A DNA stretch of 64,000 nt, taken from an uncultured Roseicyclus sp. GTDB lineage: Bacteria; Pseudomonadota; Alphaproteobacteria; Rhodobacterales; Rhodobacteraceae. A program made the position numbers and the translations under genes. This document shows, piece after piece, positions 56,643-64,000 of the stretch. Under the pieces are notes generated by a model. The model searched no databases. It was not told where the DNA came from and worked only from the letters and a program-made list of their open reading frames with translations. Every line of letters starts with the position of its first letter. Within the stretch, counting starts at the first letter, position 1. Location of the stretch: positions 186,001 through 250,000 of the forward strand of contig CANLEH010000003.1 of the NCBI GenBank assembly GCA_947489665.1, written 5' to 3'.

Positions 56643-57101
56643 ATGAAAAGTTTAGAACAGTATAAGGCTCTATCTGGCACATTAGAGCCTGTATTTTCCT
56701 TGGAAGTGCAGACCGTCCCTGAGGACACCGATCGCATTCTGGATGCGGTGATGGAAGTGCATCCCCTCAGCTTCGGGCGGTATCAGCGCAATGCCAGCAT
56801 CTCGGCTGTCGGGCGCGGAACCGCGCAGCCTGAGCAGGGGTCGACCACCACCACCCATGTCGAGGGGTTCACAGCCGGCAGCACCGAGACCTACCCGATG
56901 GTCGAGTTAAAAATCTCCATCGAGCGCGACCTGACGAAACTGGCTGCCGTGATGGACGCGATTATTGCCGTGCACCACTATGAAGAGCCGGTGATATTTG
57001 TGCGCGAAGATTGGGCCAGCCGCGCGGCCTATGATCCCAACAGCAACAATCCACATCGATGGTGGAACAATGGGAAGGGCCTGCCGGATCGTCTGGATTA
57101 A
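56643..57101 (+). CDS. Hypothetical protein, possibly CutA1/YqfO C-terminal-like ferredoxin-like fold
   Basis: VIAVHHYEEPVIFVREDW motif reminiscent of NIF3 C-terminal/CutA-like proteins. Confidence 0.6.
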   Translation: MKSLEQYKALSGTLEPVFSLEVQTVPEDTDRILDAVMEVHPLSFGRYQRNASISAVGRGTAQPEQGSTTTTHVEGFTAGSTETYPMVELKISIERDLTKLAAVMDAIIAVHHYEEPVIFVREDWASRAAYDPNSNNPHRWWNNGKGLPDRLD

Positions 57102-58063
57102 CCGGGATCCGCCAAGACGACTTCAACACGGCGATTGGCTTCACGTCCCTCAGACGTCGTGTTCGATGCGCGGGGTGAAAGGTAGCCAATCCCCTCCGCC
57201 TCAATCTGCGCAGGGTTTGCACCCAACTGACTGATCAGGAACCGCCGTACAGCATCCGCGCGTGCTTGCGACAGTGAGATATTGCCAGAAAGCGACCCGC
57301 TTGCATCCGTGTGCCCAACCAGAACAACGCTGCGCGCAGGGTTGGCCTCAAGGAAGGCCGCCAAAGCGATGAGGGAAGGGTATGTCTCTCCCGAAAGCTG
57401 CGAGGCGCCCGTTGCAAAGCGCAGATCGTCAAGGGGGGCTGACCCGATGCTGGTCAGCATCCCCACCAGATCGCTGGGGTCCATTTGCGGGGTCAATGGT
57501 GCGTCCGCCGCATCCGGCGACCGACTGGATAGAACCACAGGGTTGGTCTCGACCACTTCGGCCGGCATGACGCGCGCCATGTGGACAAAACTTGTGGAAC
57601 CACCTTGGCTGATCATTAGCGCCACCTGCTCCGCGCCCGTCTCACGCTCGATACTGGCAACCAGGTATTGAAAGTTCCCCAGATCGACATGCATCTCAGG
57701 CGCTTGACCAACGGGCACAGCATGGCGGAAATCGAACCCGCCACACGCCGCGGCAAAGCAGGTAAACGTCACCTCATAGTTTTGCGCCGCGAGCTGTTCA
57801 TTGACGCTGCGCAGGATCGAAGCGGTCGAAACGCCTTCGCCGTTGATCTGCCAGATCAGCGTCTGCACCATTCCATCCGCCAGTGCCAAAGGCACTTGAC
57901 CATTGTCGAACGGACCGGTGGCAATCGGATGCTGCCCTTGCGCGGGCCCAGTGCTTAGCACCAATTCTGCCTCGCCCGGAAACGCAAGGTCCAACGCCGA
58001 AGCGCCAGACGACGCGCACAAAGCGGCCAGGCATAGCGCTGCCATGCCGCCTCCTTTGCGCAC
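57098..58063 (-). CDS. OmpA family outer-membrane/periplasmic protein
   Basis: C-terminal OmpA domain LVGHTDASGSLSGNISLSQARADAVRRFLISQLGANPAQIEAEGIGYLSPRASNTTSEGREANRRVEVVL; signal peptide from GTG 58063. Confidence 0.88.
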   Translation of the reverse strand: MRKGGGMAALCLAALCASSGASALDLAFPGEAELVLSTGPAQGQHPIATGPFDNGQVPLALADGMVQTLIWQINGEGVSTASILRSVNEQLAAQNYEVTFTCFAAACGGFDFRHAVPVGQAPEMHVDLGNFQYLVASIERETGAEQVALMISQGGSTSFVHMARVMPAEVVETNPVVLSSRSPDAADAPLTPQMDPSDLVGMLTSIGSAPLDDLRFATGASQLSGETYPSLIALAAFLEANPARSVVLVGHTDASGSLSGNISLSQARADAVRRFLISQLGANPAQIEAEGIGYLSPRASNTTSEGREANRRVEVVLADPG

Positions 58064-58074
58064 GCCTTGTAATC

Positions 58075-58812
58075 TCACTGGGTCGGTCCGCCTGTCTTTT
58101 CCCGGTAGCAATATGTTCCCACAGCTTTCAGGCCCAAGGAAGCATAAAGCTTTTGCGCCCCACTGTTTTGCTGCGTCACTAACACAGAAAACCACGCTGC
58201 ACCCTCTTTTTGTGCCCAATCTGCCGCTGCGCGCATCATCGTGCTGGCCAATCCGGCCCGCCGCGCAGTTGGGGCGATCTCCAGCGCGTGCAACATAGCA
58301 ACAGTGCCATTCACGCCCACAAAGGCCGCGCCTGCGGGTTTGTCATTAACGCGCCCGAAAAGGGCGGTCTTGGGGAATTGCGCCCGATCCATCACCGCAA
58401 GGCGCGCCGCGTCGATGCCACCGGCCTCCCAAATCTCGGTTTGGATGGCCAGTGGCGGCCAGATTGTGAAGGCGGTGACGGGTGGGGGCGGGGCAGCCAG
58501 ATCGGCGGAGCGGATGACAAGGATGTCCGTATGATCCCGCGCGATGTAGCCGCGCTGATCAAGGGAATTGCTCAGGCCATCCTGATGGTCGAGCACTTGG
58601 AACAGCGGCGCGCGCCCCTGCGCCTGCATGGCAGATTCCGCGGCATCCAATCCCTCCCCGCTTGTGTCCCGCGCACTTGGGTCTTTCAGCCGCGCTGCGC
58701 TGACGCGATTGCCACCAGCATCCGGGGCGGGGACGACAAAGGGGCCAACCGACTGGGTCGCGCTTGGCGGCCAGGACGTTGCAACCGTGGCGAAGATGTC
58801 TGCGCCGGTCAT
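58075..58812 (-). CDS. GNAT family N-acetyltransferase
   Basis: AMLHALEIAPTARRAGLASTMMRAAADWAQKEGAAWFSVLVTQQNSGAQKLYASLGLK motif A/B. Confidence 0.85.
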   Translation of the reverse strand: MTGADIFATVATSWPPSATQSVGPFVVPAPDAGGNRVSAARLKDPSARDTSGEGLDAAESAMQAQGRAPLFQVLDHQDGLSNSLDQRGYIARDHTDILVIRSADLAAPPPPVTAFTIWPPLAIQTEIWEAGGIDAARLAVMDRAQFPKTALFGRVNDKPAGAAFVGVNGTVAMLHALEIAPTARRAGLASTMMRAAADWAQKEGAAWFSVLVTQQNSGAQKLYASLGLKAVGTYCYREKTGGPTQ

Positions 58813-59540
58813 GCCGCTTCCGGGAACAAGCCCCGCAGCTTGCCCATAACAACCGCAACCGCGTCGCTGTCCTGACTGCGCACCACAACGTTCGAGCCAT
58901 ATTTCCCATTGCTGCTTTGGAAGGGGTACGACCCGATGGAAACCTCGGGATGCGCCTCCGCCAAGTGCCCCAAGGGGGCCGCAATATCACCCTCGCCGCG
59001 TTCAACTCGCAAACTGTCCGAGATCATCGGCGCCCCGCCCGTCAAAGTCGGCAGTACCCCTGCCAGCATGGCCTCAAATATCTTCGGCACGCCCGCCATA
59101 ACGTGCACATTGCCAAGGGTGAAACCGGGTGCTGCGCTGACCGGATTGTCGATCAAATCCGCGCCGTCGGGAATCCGCGCCATGCGCAGGCGTGCCTCAT
59201 TCAGCTCCTGCCCCGACCGGTCGTAATGCGCTTGCAGGATCGCACGTGCATCGTCGCGGATGCCGCAAGCGGCGCCCATCGCATCGGCCACGGCTTCGGC
59301 AGTGATGTCGTCATGGGTCGGCCCGATGCCGCCAGACGTGAAGACGTGGTCATAAACCTCCGCCATCTCACGCACTTGGCGCACGATGGTCGCGTGATCA
59401 TCGCTGATCATCCGCGCCTCTTGCAGGGCGATGCCATGCTCGGTCAGCGCTTTGGCCAGATGGTTCATGTTGCTGTCGCGCGTGCGCCCCGACAGGATCT
59501 CATCCCCGATCACAAGCATCGCGGCGGTTGGGTTGGACAT
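58809..59540 (-). CDS. Competence/damage-inducible CinA-like molybdopterin-binding domain protein
   Basis: AAMLVIGDEILSGRTRDSNMNHLAKALTEHGI, FTSGGIGPTHDDITAEAVADA. Start revised to 59540. Confidence 0.9.
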   Translation of the reverse strand: MSNPTAAMLVIGDEILSGRTRDSNMNHLAKALTEHGIALQEARMISDDHATIVRQVREMAEVYDHVFTSGGIGPTHDDITAEAVADAMGAACGIRDDARAILQAHYDRSGQELNEARLRMARIPDGADLIDNPVSAAPGFTLGNVHVMAGVPKIFEAMLAGVLPTLTGGAPMISDSLRVERGEGDIAAPLGHLAEAHPEVSIGSYPFQSSNGKYGSNVVVRSQDSDAVAVVMGKLRGLFPEAA

Positions 59541-59588
59541 GCGCGGGCCTCCTTGGACATCAGCCTCGCACGGTATAGGTCGCGCCCC

Positions 59589-60314
59589 ATGATCTTTCCA
59601 ACCCCACTTGTCCCCGCCCGCCTGATCCGCCGCTACAAACGCTTCCTCGCCGATTGCGTGCTGGAGGATGGAACGGATGTCACCGCCCACTGCCCCAATC
59701 CCGGCTCCATGATGGGCCTGAAGGACGATGGCGCGCGCATCTGGCTACTGCCCAACGATGACCCGAAGAAGAAGCTGAAATACGGCTGGCGGTTGGTTGA
59801 GCTTCCGGGTGGCCACTACGCTGGGATCGACGCGGGTTTGCCAAACCGGCTGGTGAAGGATGCCCTCGCTGAAGGTCAGATCAAGGCTCTAACCGGCTAT
59901 TCAGAGACAAAACCAGAGCAACGTTATGGGTCCGAGAACAGCCGCATCGACTTCCTGCTGAGCGAGCCTGCACGCCCAGATGCCTATGTCGAAGTCAAGA
60001 ATTGCCATCTCCGCCGTGACGGCGATTGGGCCGAGTTCCCCGATTGCGTCACAGAACGTGGGGCGAAGCACCTGCGCGAACTGACGGCCATCGCTCAACA
60101 GGGCGGTCGCGCTGTCATGCTTTACGTCGTGCAACGCACCGATTGCGCCCGCTTTCGCCTCGCCCCCGATCTTGACCCCGGCTATGCCAAAGCCTTCGAC
60201 GCCGCGCGCGATGCGGGCGTCGAGGTTCTGTGCCACGGCACTGAAATCTCCCCCAACGGCATCCGATTGACCGGCCCGCTGCCCGTTGACCCGAACCCCC
60301 AGGCCCTGTCATAG
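59589..60314 (+). CDS. sfsA: Sugar fermentation stimulation protein SfsA homolog
   Basis: RLIRRYKRFLADCVLEDGTDVTAHCPNPGSMMGL, SRIDFLL, YVEVKNCHL. Confidence 0.93.
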   Translation: MIFPTPLVPARLIRRYKRFLADCVLEDGTDVTAHCPNPGSMMGLKDDGARIWLLPNDDPKKKLKYGWRLVELPGGHYAGIDAGLPNRLVKDALAEGQIKALTGYSETKPEQRYGSENSRIDFLLSEPARPDAYVEVKNCHLRRDGDWAEFPDCVTERGAKHLRELTAIAQQGGRAVMLYVVQRTDCARFRLAPDLDPGYAKAFDAARDAGVEVLCHGTEISPNGIRLTGPLPVDPNPQALS

Positions 60315-60379
60315 GGCCGTCACTGGCAATTCGCTGCGAGCCACCCTAAATTATAGGCGCTTCGGATCGGAGAACACCC

Positions 60380-61189
60380 GTGGACGATTTCAAAGGCCGC
60401 CTCACCAAAGACGGCATCCGCATTCACCAACCAGACGACTTCGCCGGGATGCACCGGGCGGGGGCGCTTGCGGCTGACATCCTCGACAGGATCGCGCCGT
60501 TAGTGGTCCCCGGCGTCACGACAGGTGCGCTCGATGCCCAGATTGAGGCTTGGGTGACTGAGGCCGAAGCGACCTCCGCCACCATCGGTTATCGCGGCTA
60601 TCAGCACGCCTCCTGCATCAGCATCAACCACGTCGTCTGCCATGGCATCCCGAGCGAGAAGAAGCTCAAGGACGGCGACATCGTGAACATCGACGTCACC
60701 GTGATCGTTGATGGCTGGTTTGGCGACACTTCCCGCATGTTCGTCGCCGGAAACCTGCCTCGGAAAGCCGAGCGTTTGATCCAAGTGACGCATGATGCGC
60801 TGTTCAAAGGCATTGAGGCGGTGAAGCCGGGCAAGACGTTCGGTGATATCGGCTACGCGATCCAATCTTTCGTCGAATCCAAGCGCATGTCCGTTGTTCG
60901 CGATTTCTGCGGCCATGGGCTGGGTCAGGTGTTCCACGCCCCGCCCAATGTCCTGCACTACGGCCGTCCCGGAACGGGCCCCGTGCTGGAAGAGGGCATG
61001 TTCTTCACGATTGAGCCGATGGTGAATCTCGGACGGCCCGAAACCAAGGTCCTCTCCGACGACTGGACCGCCGTGACCCGTGACAAAAGCCTCAGCGCGC
61101 AGTTCGAGCATTCCATCGGCGTGACCGCAGACGGGGCCGAGATCTTTACGTTGTCGCCCGCGGGGAAATTCCACCCAACCTGGGGCTAA
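60380..61189 (+). CDS. map: Type I methionine aminopeptidase
   Basis: SINHVVCHGIPSEKKLKDGDIVNIDVTVIVDGWFGDTSRMF, GHGLGQVFHAPPNVLH, FTIEPMV. Confidence 0.96.
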   Translation: MDDFKGRLTKDGIRIHQPDDFAGMHRAGALAADILDRIAPLVVPGVTTGALDAQIEAWVTEAEATSATIGYRGYQHASCISINHVVCHGIPSEKKLKDGDIVNIDVTVIVDGWFGDTSRMFVAGNLPRKAERLIQVTHDALFKGIEAVKPGKTFGDIGYAIQSFVESKRMSVVRDFCGHGLGQVFHAPPNVLHYGRPGTGPVLEEGMFFTIEPMVNLGRPETKVLSDDWTAVTRDKSLSAQFEHSIGVTADGAEIFTLSPAGKFHPTWG

Positions 61190-61267
61190 AAGCTGCAGGT
61201 TTCCCGCCTTTGACCGCGATATAGCATTTCGCCTAGCCTTCTCCGGCAATCACCGGAGTTTCCCTTC

Positions 61268-61960
61268 ATGCGCATTCTTCCATTTATGCTTGGCCTCATT
61301 CTGGCCGGTCCTGCTTTTGCTCAAACCGAACCAGTCCCGGGTTTTCTGGGCGACGCCTATTTTGAGCCCTCCAATTTCACGTTGTCCGACACCTACACGT
61401 TCGATGAAGACTTCGCCGAAGAACATGACGTTGTCGTGCCCGTACCGTTCCGGCTAAGCATTCCGCGCCGCGACGGGATTGAGGTGCAGACGGCGCTTCT
61501 GCCCGACGGAGGGGCCTTTGTGGGCTTCACCTTCACCAGCGAGCCAACGGATGGATTTGACTCGTTGTTTCTTGAGGTGATGCAGGTCACAGACGCGACG
61601 ATCCCCTTGATGGCGGAAGAAGCCGATCCGTCGCAGGCTCGGGTTCAAGTTGCAGCTGGCCTGCTCGAGAATGATTTCTGGGGCGCCAATTTCGCCGCCG
61701 CACCCGAGGCCCGCATTCTGGCCGTGGAAGAGATCGAACTTGGAACTGTGCCCAATGCCGTGCAGCTTATCGGCGCCTACTATGATCCCGAATTCGATGA
61801 TCAGATGATGGTCCGCGCCGTGATCCTGCCGCACCCGGATCAACCCGAGAGCCTTTTGATCCTGAACCAGATCAATCTCGATGTGATCCCTGTCCGCGAT
61901 GGTGAAACCCTTGCCGCAACAACATCCGGGCGCATTCTGGAAGAGTTTGAGTATCGGTAA
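61268..61960 (+). CDS. Hypothetical secreted protein
   Basis: Signal peptide MRILPFMLGLILAGPAFAQ; no family recognised. Confidence 0.7.
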   Translation: MRILPFMLGLILAGPAFAQTEPVPGFLGDAYFEPSNFTLSDTYTFDEDFAEEHDVVVPVPFRLSIPRRDGIEVQTALLPDGGAFVGFTFTSEPTDGFDSLFLEVMQVTDATIPLMAEEADPSQARVQVAAGLLENDFWGANFAAAPEARILAVEEIELGTVPNAVQLIGAYYDPEFDDQMMVRAVILPHPDQPESLLILNQINLDVIPVRDGETLAATTSGRILEEFEYR

Positions 61961-62052
61961 GGCAACAGCCGGAGCGAATTGAAAATCTGCCTTCTATGAA
62001 CGGCTCTGGGCTGCGCCATACTTCCGTCAAACGACACGGCTAGGCGATTGCT

Positions 62053-63219
62053 ATGGGCATCCTTCGATCAATCATCTCGCATCTTGAAACCCCACGCGAA
62101 GACCGTCCTCTGGGTTCCGGCTGGCTCAGCGGATCCCTCGCGCTCTTGGCCGGCCTTGCGGGCCTTCTGATCGTGCTGCTGCGCTGGTACCCCGAAACGT
62201 TCAGCTACCCCGAAATCGCCTTCATCCACCAAAACGGGATCATGACCGTCGTGATGCGCTTCCTGCTCTTGTCAGGCTACGCGCTGGCGCTTCTGTCGCT
62301 GATCATCGGGCGACGCAAATCGCTGGGATGGGCCGCTTTGGCCGTCACGGTTGTTGCCAGCCTCATGGCCACGACGCAGCCCGATACCGCAGGCGCGCCA
62401 CCCCAAAGCCTCTACTTCGGGCTGGACTATTTCATCATCAACGTGTTGGTCGTGGGCTTCCTCTTCGTGCCCCTTGAACGCTTCTTCCCGGCAAGGTCCG
62501 AGCAAACCGTCTTCCGCCCCGAATGGCAGGAAGACATGTTTTACTACCTCATCTCGTCGATGTTCGTGCAGGTCCTAGGTTTCATAACGCTGGCCCCCGC
62601 CAACTACGTGAACGCCAACATCGACCTCGATGCCACCCGCGCGTGGATCGCCTCCATGCCCTTCTGGGTGCAGGTGCTGGTCATCATGGCCGCCACGGAT
62701 TTTGTGCAATACTGGGTCCACCGCGCCTTTCACACGTTCCCGTTTCTGTGGAATTTCCACGCCATCCACCATTCCACGAAAAAGATGGATTGGTTGGCCG
62801 GCGCACGGATGCATTTCATCGAAATCGCAATTCTGCGCAGCCTGACCGCCGTGCCGATGTTCACCCTCGGCTTCATGCCCGAGGCGATCCAGGCCTATCT
62901 GCTGATCGTCTATTTCTCGTCCAGCTTCATCCACGCCAATATCGGTTGGAAGATGGGTTTTCTGGAACGCTTCATTGTGACCCCACGATTTCACCACTGG
63001 CACCACGGCTCCGACCGCGCGGCCATCGACATCAACTATTCCAGCCATTTCCCGATCTACGATTGGCTCTTCGGCACGCACCATCTGCCCGACAAAGGCG
63101 AATGGCCCGAGCAATACGGCGTCGTTGGTGATACCGTTCCCCGCGGGTACTGGAAGCAATTCATGTATCCCTTCTCCTCCAAATTCCGGCGCGAACCCAC
63201 ACCGCCGCCCGGCGAATAA
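62053..63219 (+). CDS. Sterol desaturase / fatty acid hydroxylase family protein
   Basis: Histidine boxes HRAFH, HAIHHS, HHWHHG; multi-TM. Confidence 0.93.
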   Translation: MGILRSIISHLETPREDRPLGSGWLSGSLALLAGLAGLLIVLLRWYPETFSYPEIAFIHQNGIMTVVMRFLLLSGYALALLSLIIGRRKSLGWAALAVTVVASLMATTQPDTAGAPPQSLYFGLDYFIINVLVVGFLFVPLERFFPARSEQTVFRPEWQEDMFYYLISSMFVQVLGFITLAPANYVNANIDLDATRAWIASMPFWVQVLVIMAATDFVQYWVHRAFHTFPFLWNFHAIHHSTKKMDWLAGARMHFIEIAILRSLTAVPMFTLGFMPEAIQAYLLIVYFSSSFIHANIGWKMGFLERFIVTPRFHHWHHGSDRAAIDINYSSHFPIYDWLFGTHHLPDKGEWPEQYGVVGDTVPRGYWKQFMYPFSSKFRREPTPPPGE

Positions 63220-63254
63220 CGCTTCGTTAACCAATTCGCGGCAGGCTGCGCAGC

Positions 63255-64000
63255 ATGTCTGACCAATCCGCCTTTTCCTTTGAAGAAGCCTCGCCCCAAT
63301 TCATGAAGGCCATGCCTGTGCGCAAGGCGGCTGGCCCGTCCAAGGGGGCCGAAGATCACCGCCTCAAACATCGCGACCGTCTGCGTGCCCGCTTCACCGA
63401 AGGTGGGCCCGATGCCGTGCCGGATTATGAGCTCCTGGAAATGGTCCTCTACGGCGCGATCCTGCGCGGCGACACCAAGCCGCTCGCCAAACGCCTCATC
63501 GCCCATTTCGGCGATCTGAACCGCGTCCTCGCCGCCGCGCCCTCCCGCTTGAAAGAGGTGGACGGTGTCGGCGACAAGGTCGTTTTCCAGCTGAAGCTGA
63601 TCGAAGCCGTGGGTCACCGCATGGCCCGCGCCAAGGTCATGCAAAAGCCGATCCTCAGCTCATGGGACGCGCTGCTGGAATATTGTCAAACGGCCATGGC
63701 CCATCGCGATATCGAACAATTCCGCGTCCTCTACCTCGACCGCAAGAATGTCCTGATCGCGGATGAGGCGCAGGCCGAAGGCACCGTTGATCACGTGCCG
63801 GTCTACCCGCGCGAGGTCGTCAAACGTGCGCTGGAGCTCAACGCCACCGCGCTCATCCTTGTCCACAACCATCCCTCCGGCGACCCGACCCCGAGCCAGT
63901 CGGATATCGAGATGACATTTGCCATTCGCGACGCAGCTGAGATCTTCAACATCACAATTCACGACCACCTGGTCATCGGCAAAGCGCGCGAGCTCAGCTT
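63255..64000 (+). CDS. radC: RadC family (JAMM) DNA repair protein, 3' truncated by window end
   Basis: Open frame to window end, absent from the ORF track: MSDQSAFSFEEASPQFMKAMPVRKAAG...LRARFTEGGPDAVPDYELLEMVLYGAILRGDTKPLAKRLI...LVHNHPSGDPTPSQSDIEMT. Confidence 0.93.
   Translation, partial: MSDQSAFSFEEASPQFMKAMPVRKAAGPSKGAEDHRLKHRDRLRARFTEGGPDAVPDYELLEMVLYGAILRGDTKPLAKRLIAHFGDLNRVLAAAPSRLKEVDGVGDKVVFQLKLIEAVGHRMARAKVMQKPILSSWDALLEYCQTAMAHRDIEQFRVLYLDRKNVLIADEAQAEGTVDHVPVYPREVVKRALELNATALILVHNHPSGDPTPSQSDIEMTFAIRDAAEIFNITIHDHLVIGKARELS

Noticed and set aside
58764-60314. 516-aa plus-strand ORF suggesting a fusion N-terminal to SfsA
   Set aside because: SfsA starts at MIFPTPLVPARLIRRYKRF (59589); the upstream part is antisense to the cinA-like gene.
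1-64000. CRISPR arrays, prophage or defence-island genes
   Set aside because: No regularly spaced identical repeats, integrases, cas-like, restriction or toxin-antitoxin genes were visible; the content is core metabolism and envelope functions.

Overview
The window is a gene-dense, high-GC alphaproteobacterial chromosome segment. Gene content and order (TamA/TamB, lptC-lptA-lptB-hpf-ptsN, NodH-type sulfotransferase, Hint-domain protein, IalB-like proteins) resemble Rhodobacterales/Roseobacter relatives. It is mostly housekeeping DNA: LPS export, glutamate synthase, serine biosynthesis (serB, serC, serA), PBP1C with alpha-2-macroglobulin, an AttH-type ABC cluster, rlmN, queG, mtgA, speB, cinA-like, sfsA, map, and radC truncated at the right edge. 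One tRNA-Leu(CAG) is present. I see no CRISPR array, prophage, IS element or rRNA. The less ordinary signals are mainly non-coding or architectural: (i) five of ten convergent gene pairs overlap by exactly 4 bp through a shared palindromic stop (CTAG x4, TTAA x1); (ii) an intrinsic-terminator hairpin between serA and a thiolase gene has a 3' arm that is also the thiolase Shine-Dalgarno; (iii) the marR/serC intergenic region carries a 24-bp and a 32-bp palindrome plus a probable serC leader RNA; (iv) a nested, switch-like structure lies upstream of rlmN; (v) a 20-bp-phased repeat with an inverted third copy follows gltD; (vi) dispersed intergenic repeat elements, one TIR-bounded element supplying a stop codon; (vii) tandem duplications of a 61-aa secreted/membrane peptide and of an IalB-like protein. 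All calls come from reading the sequence; no database search or folding software was run.
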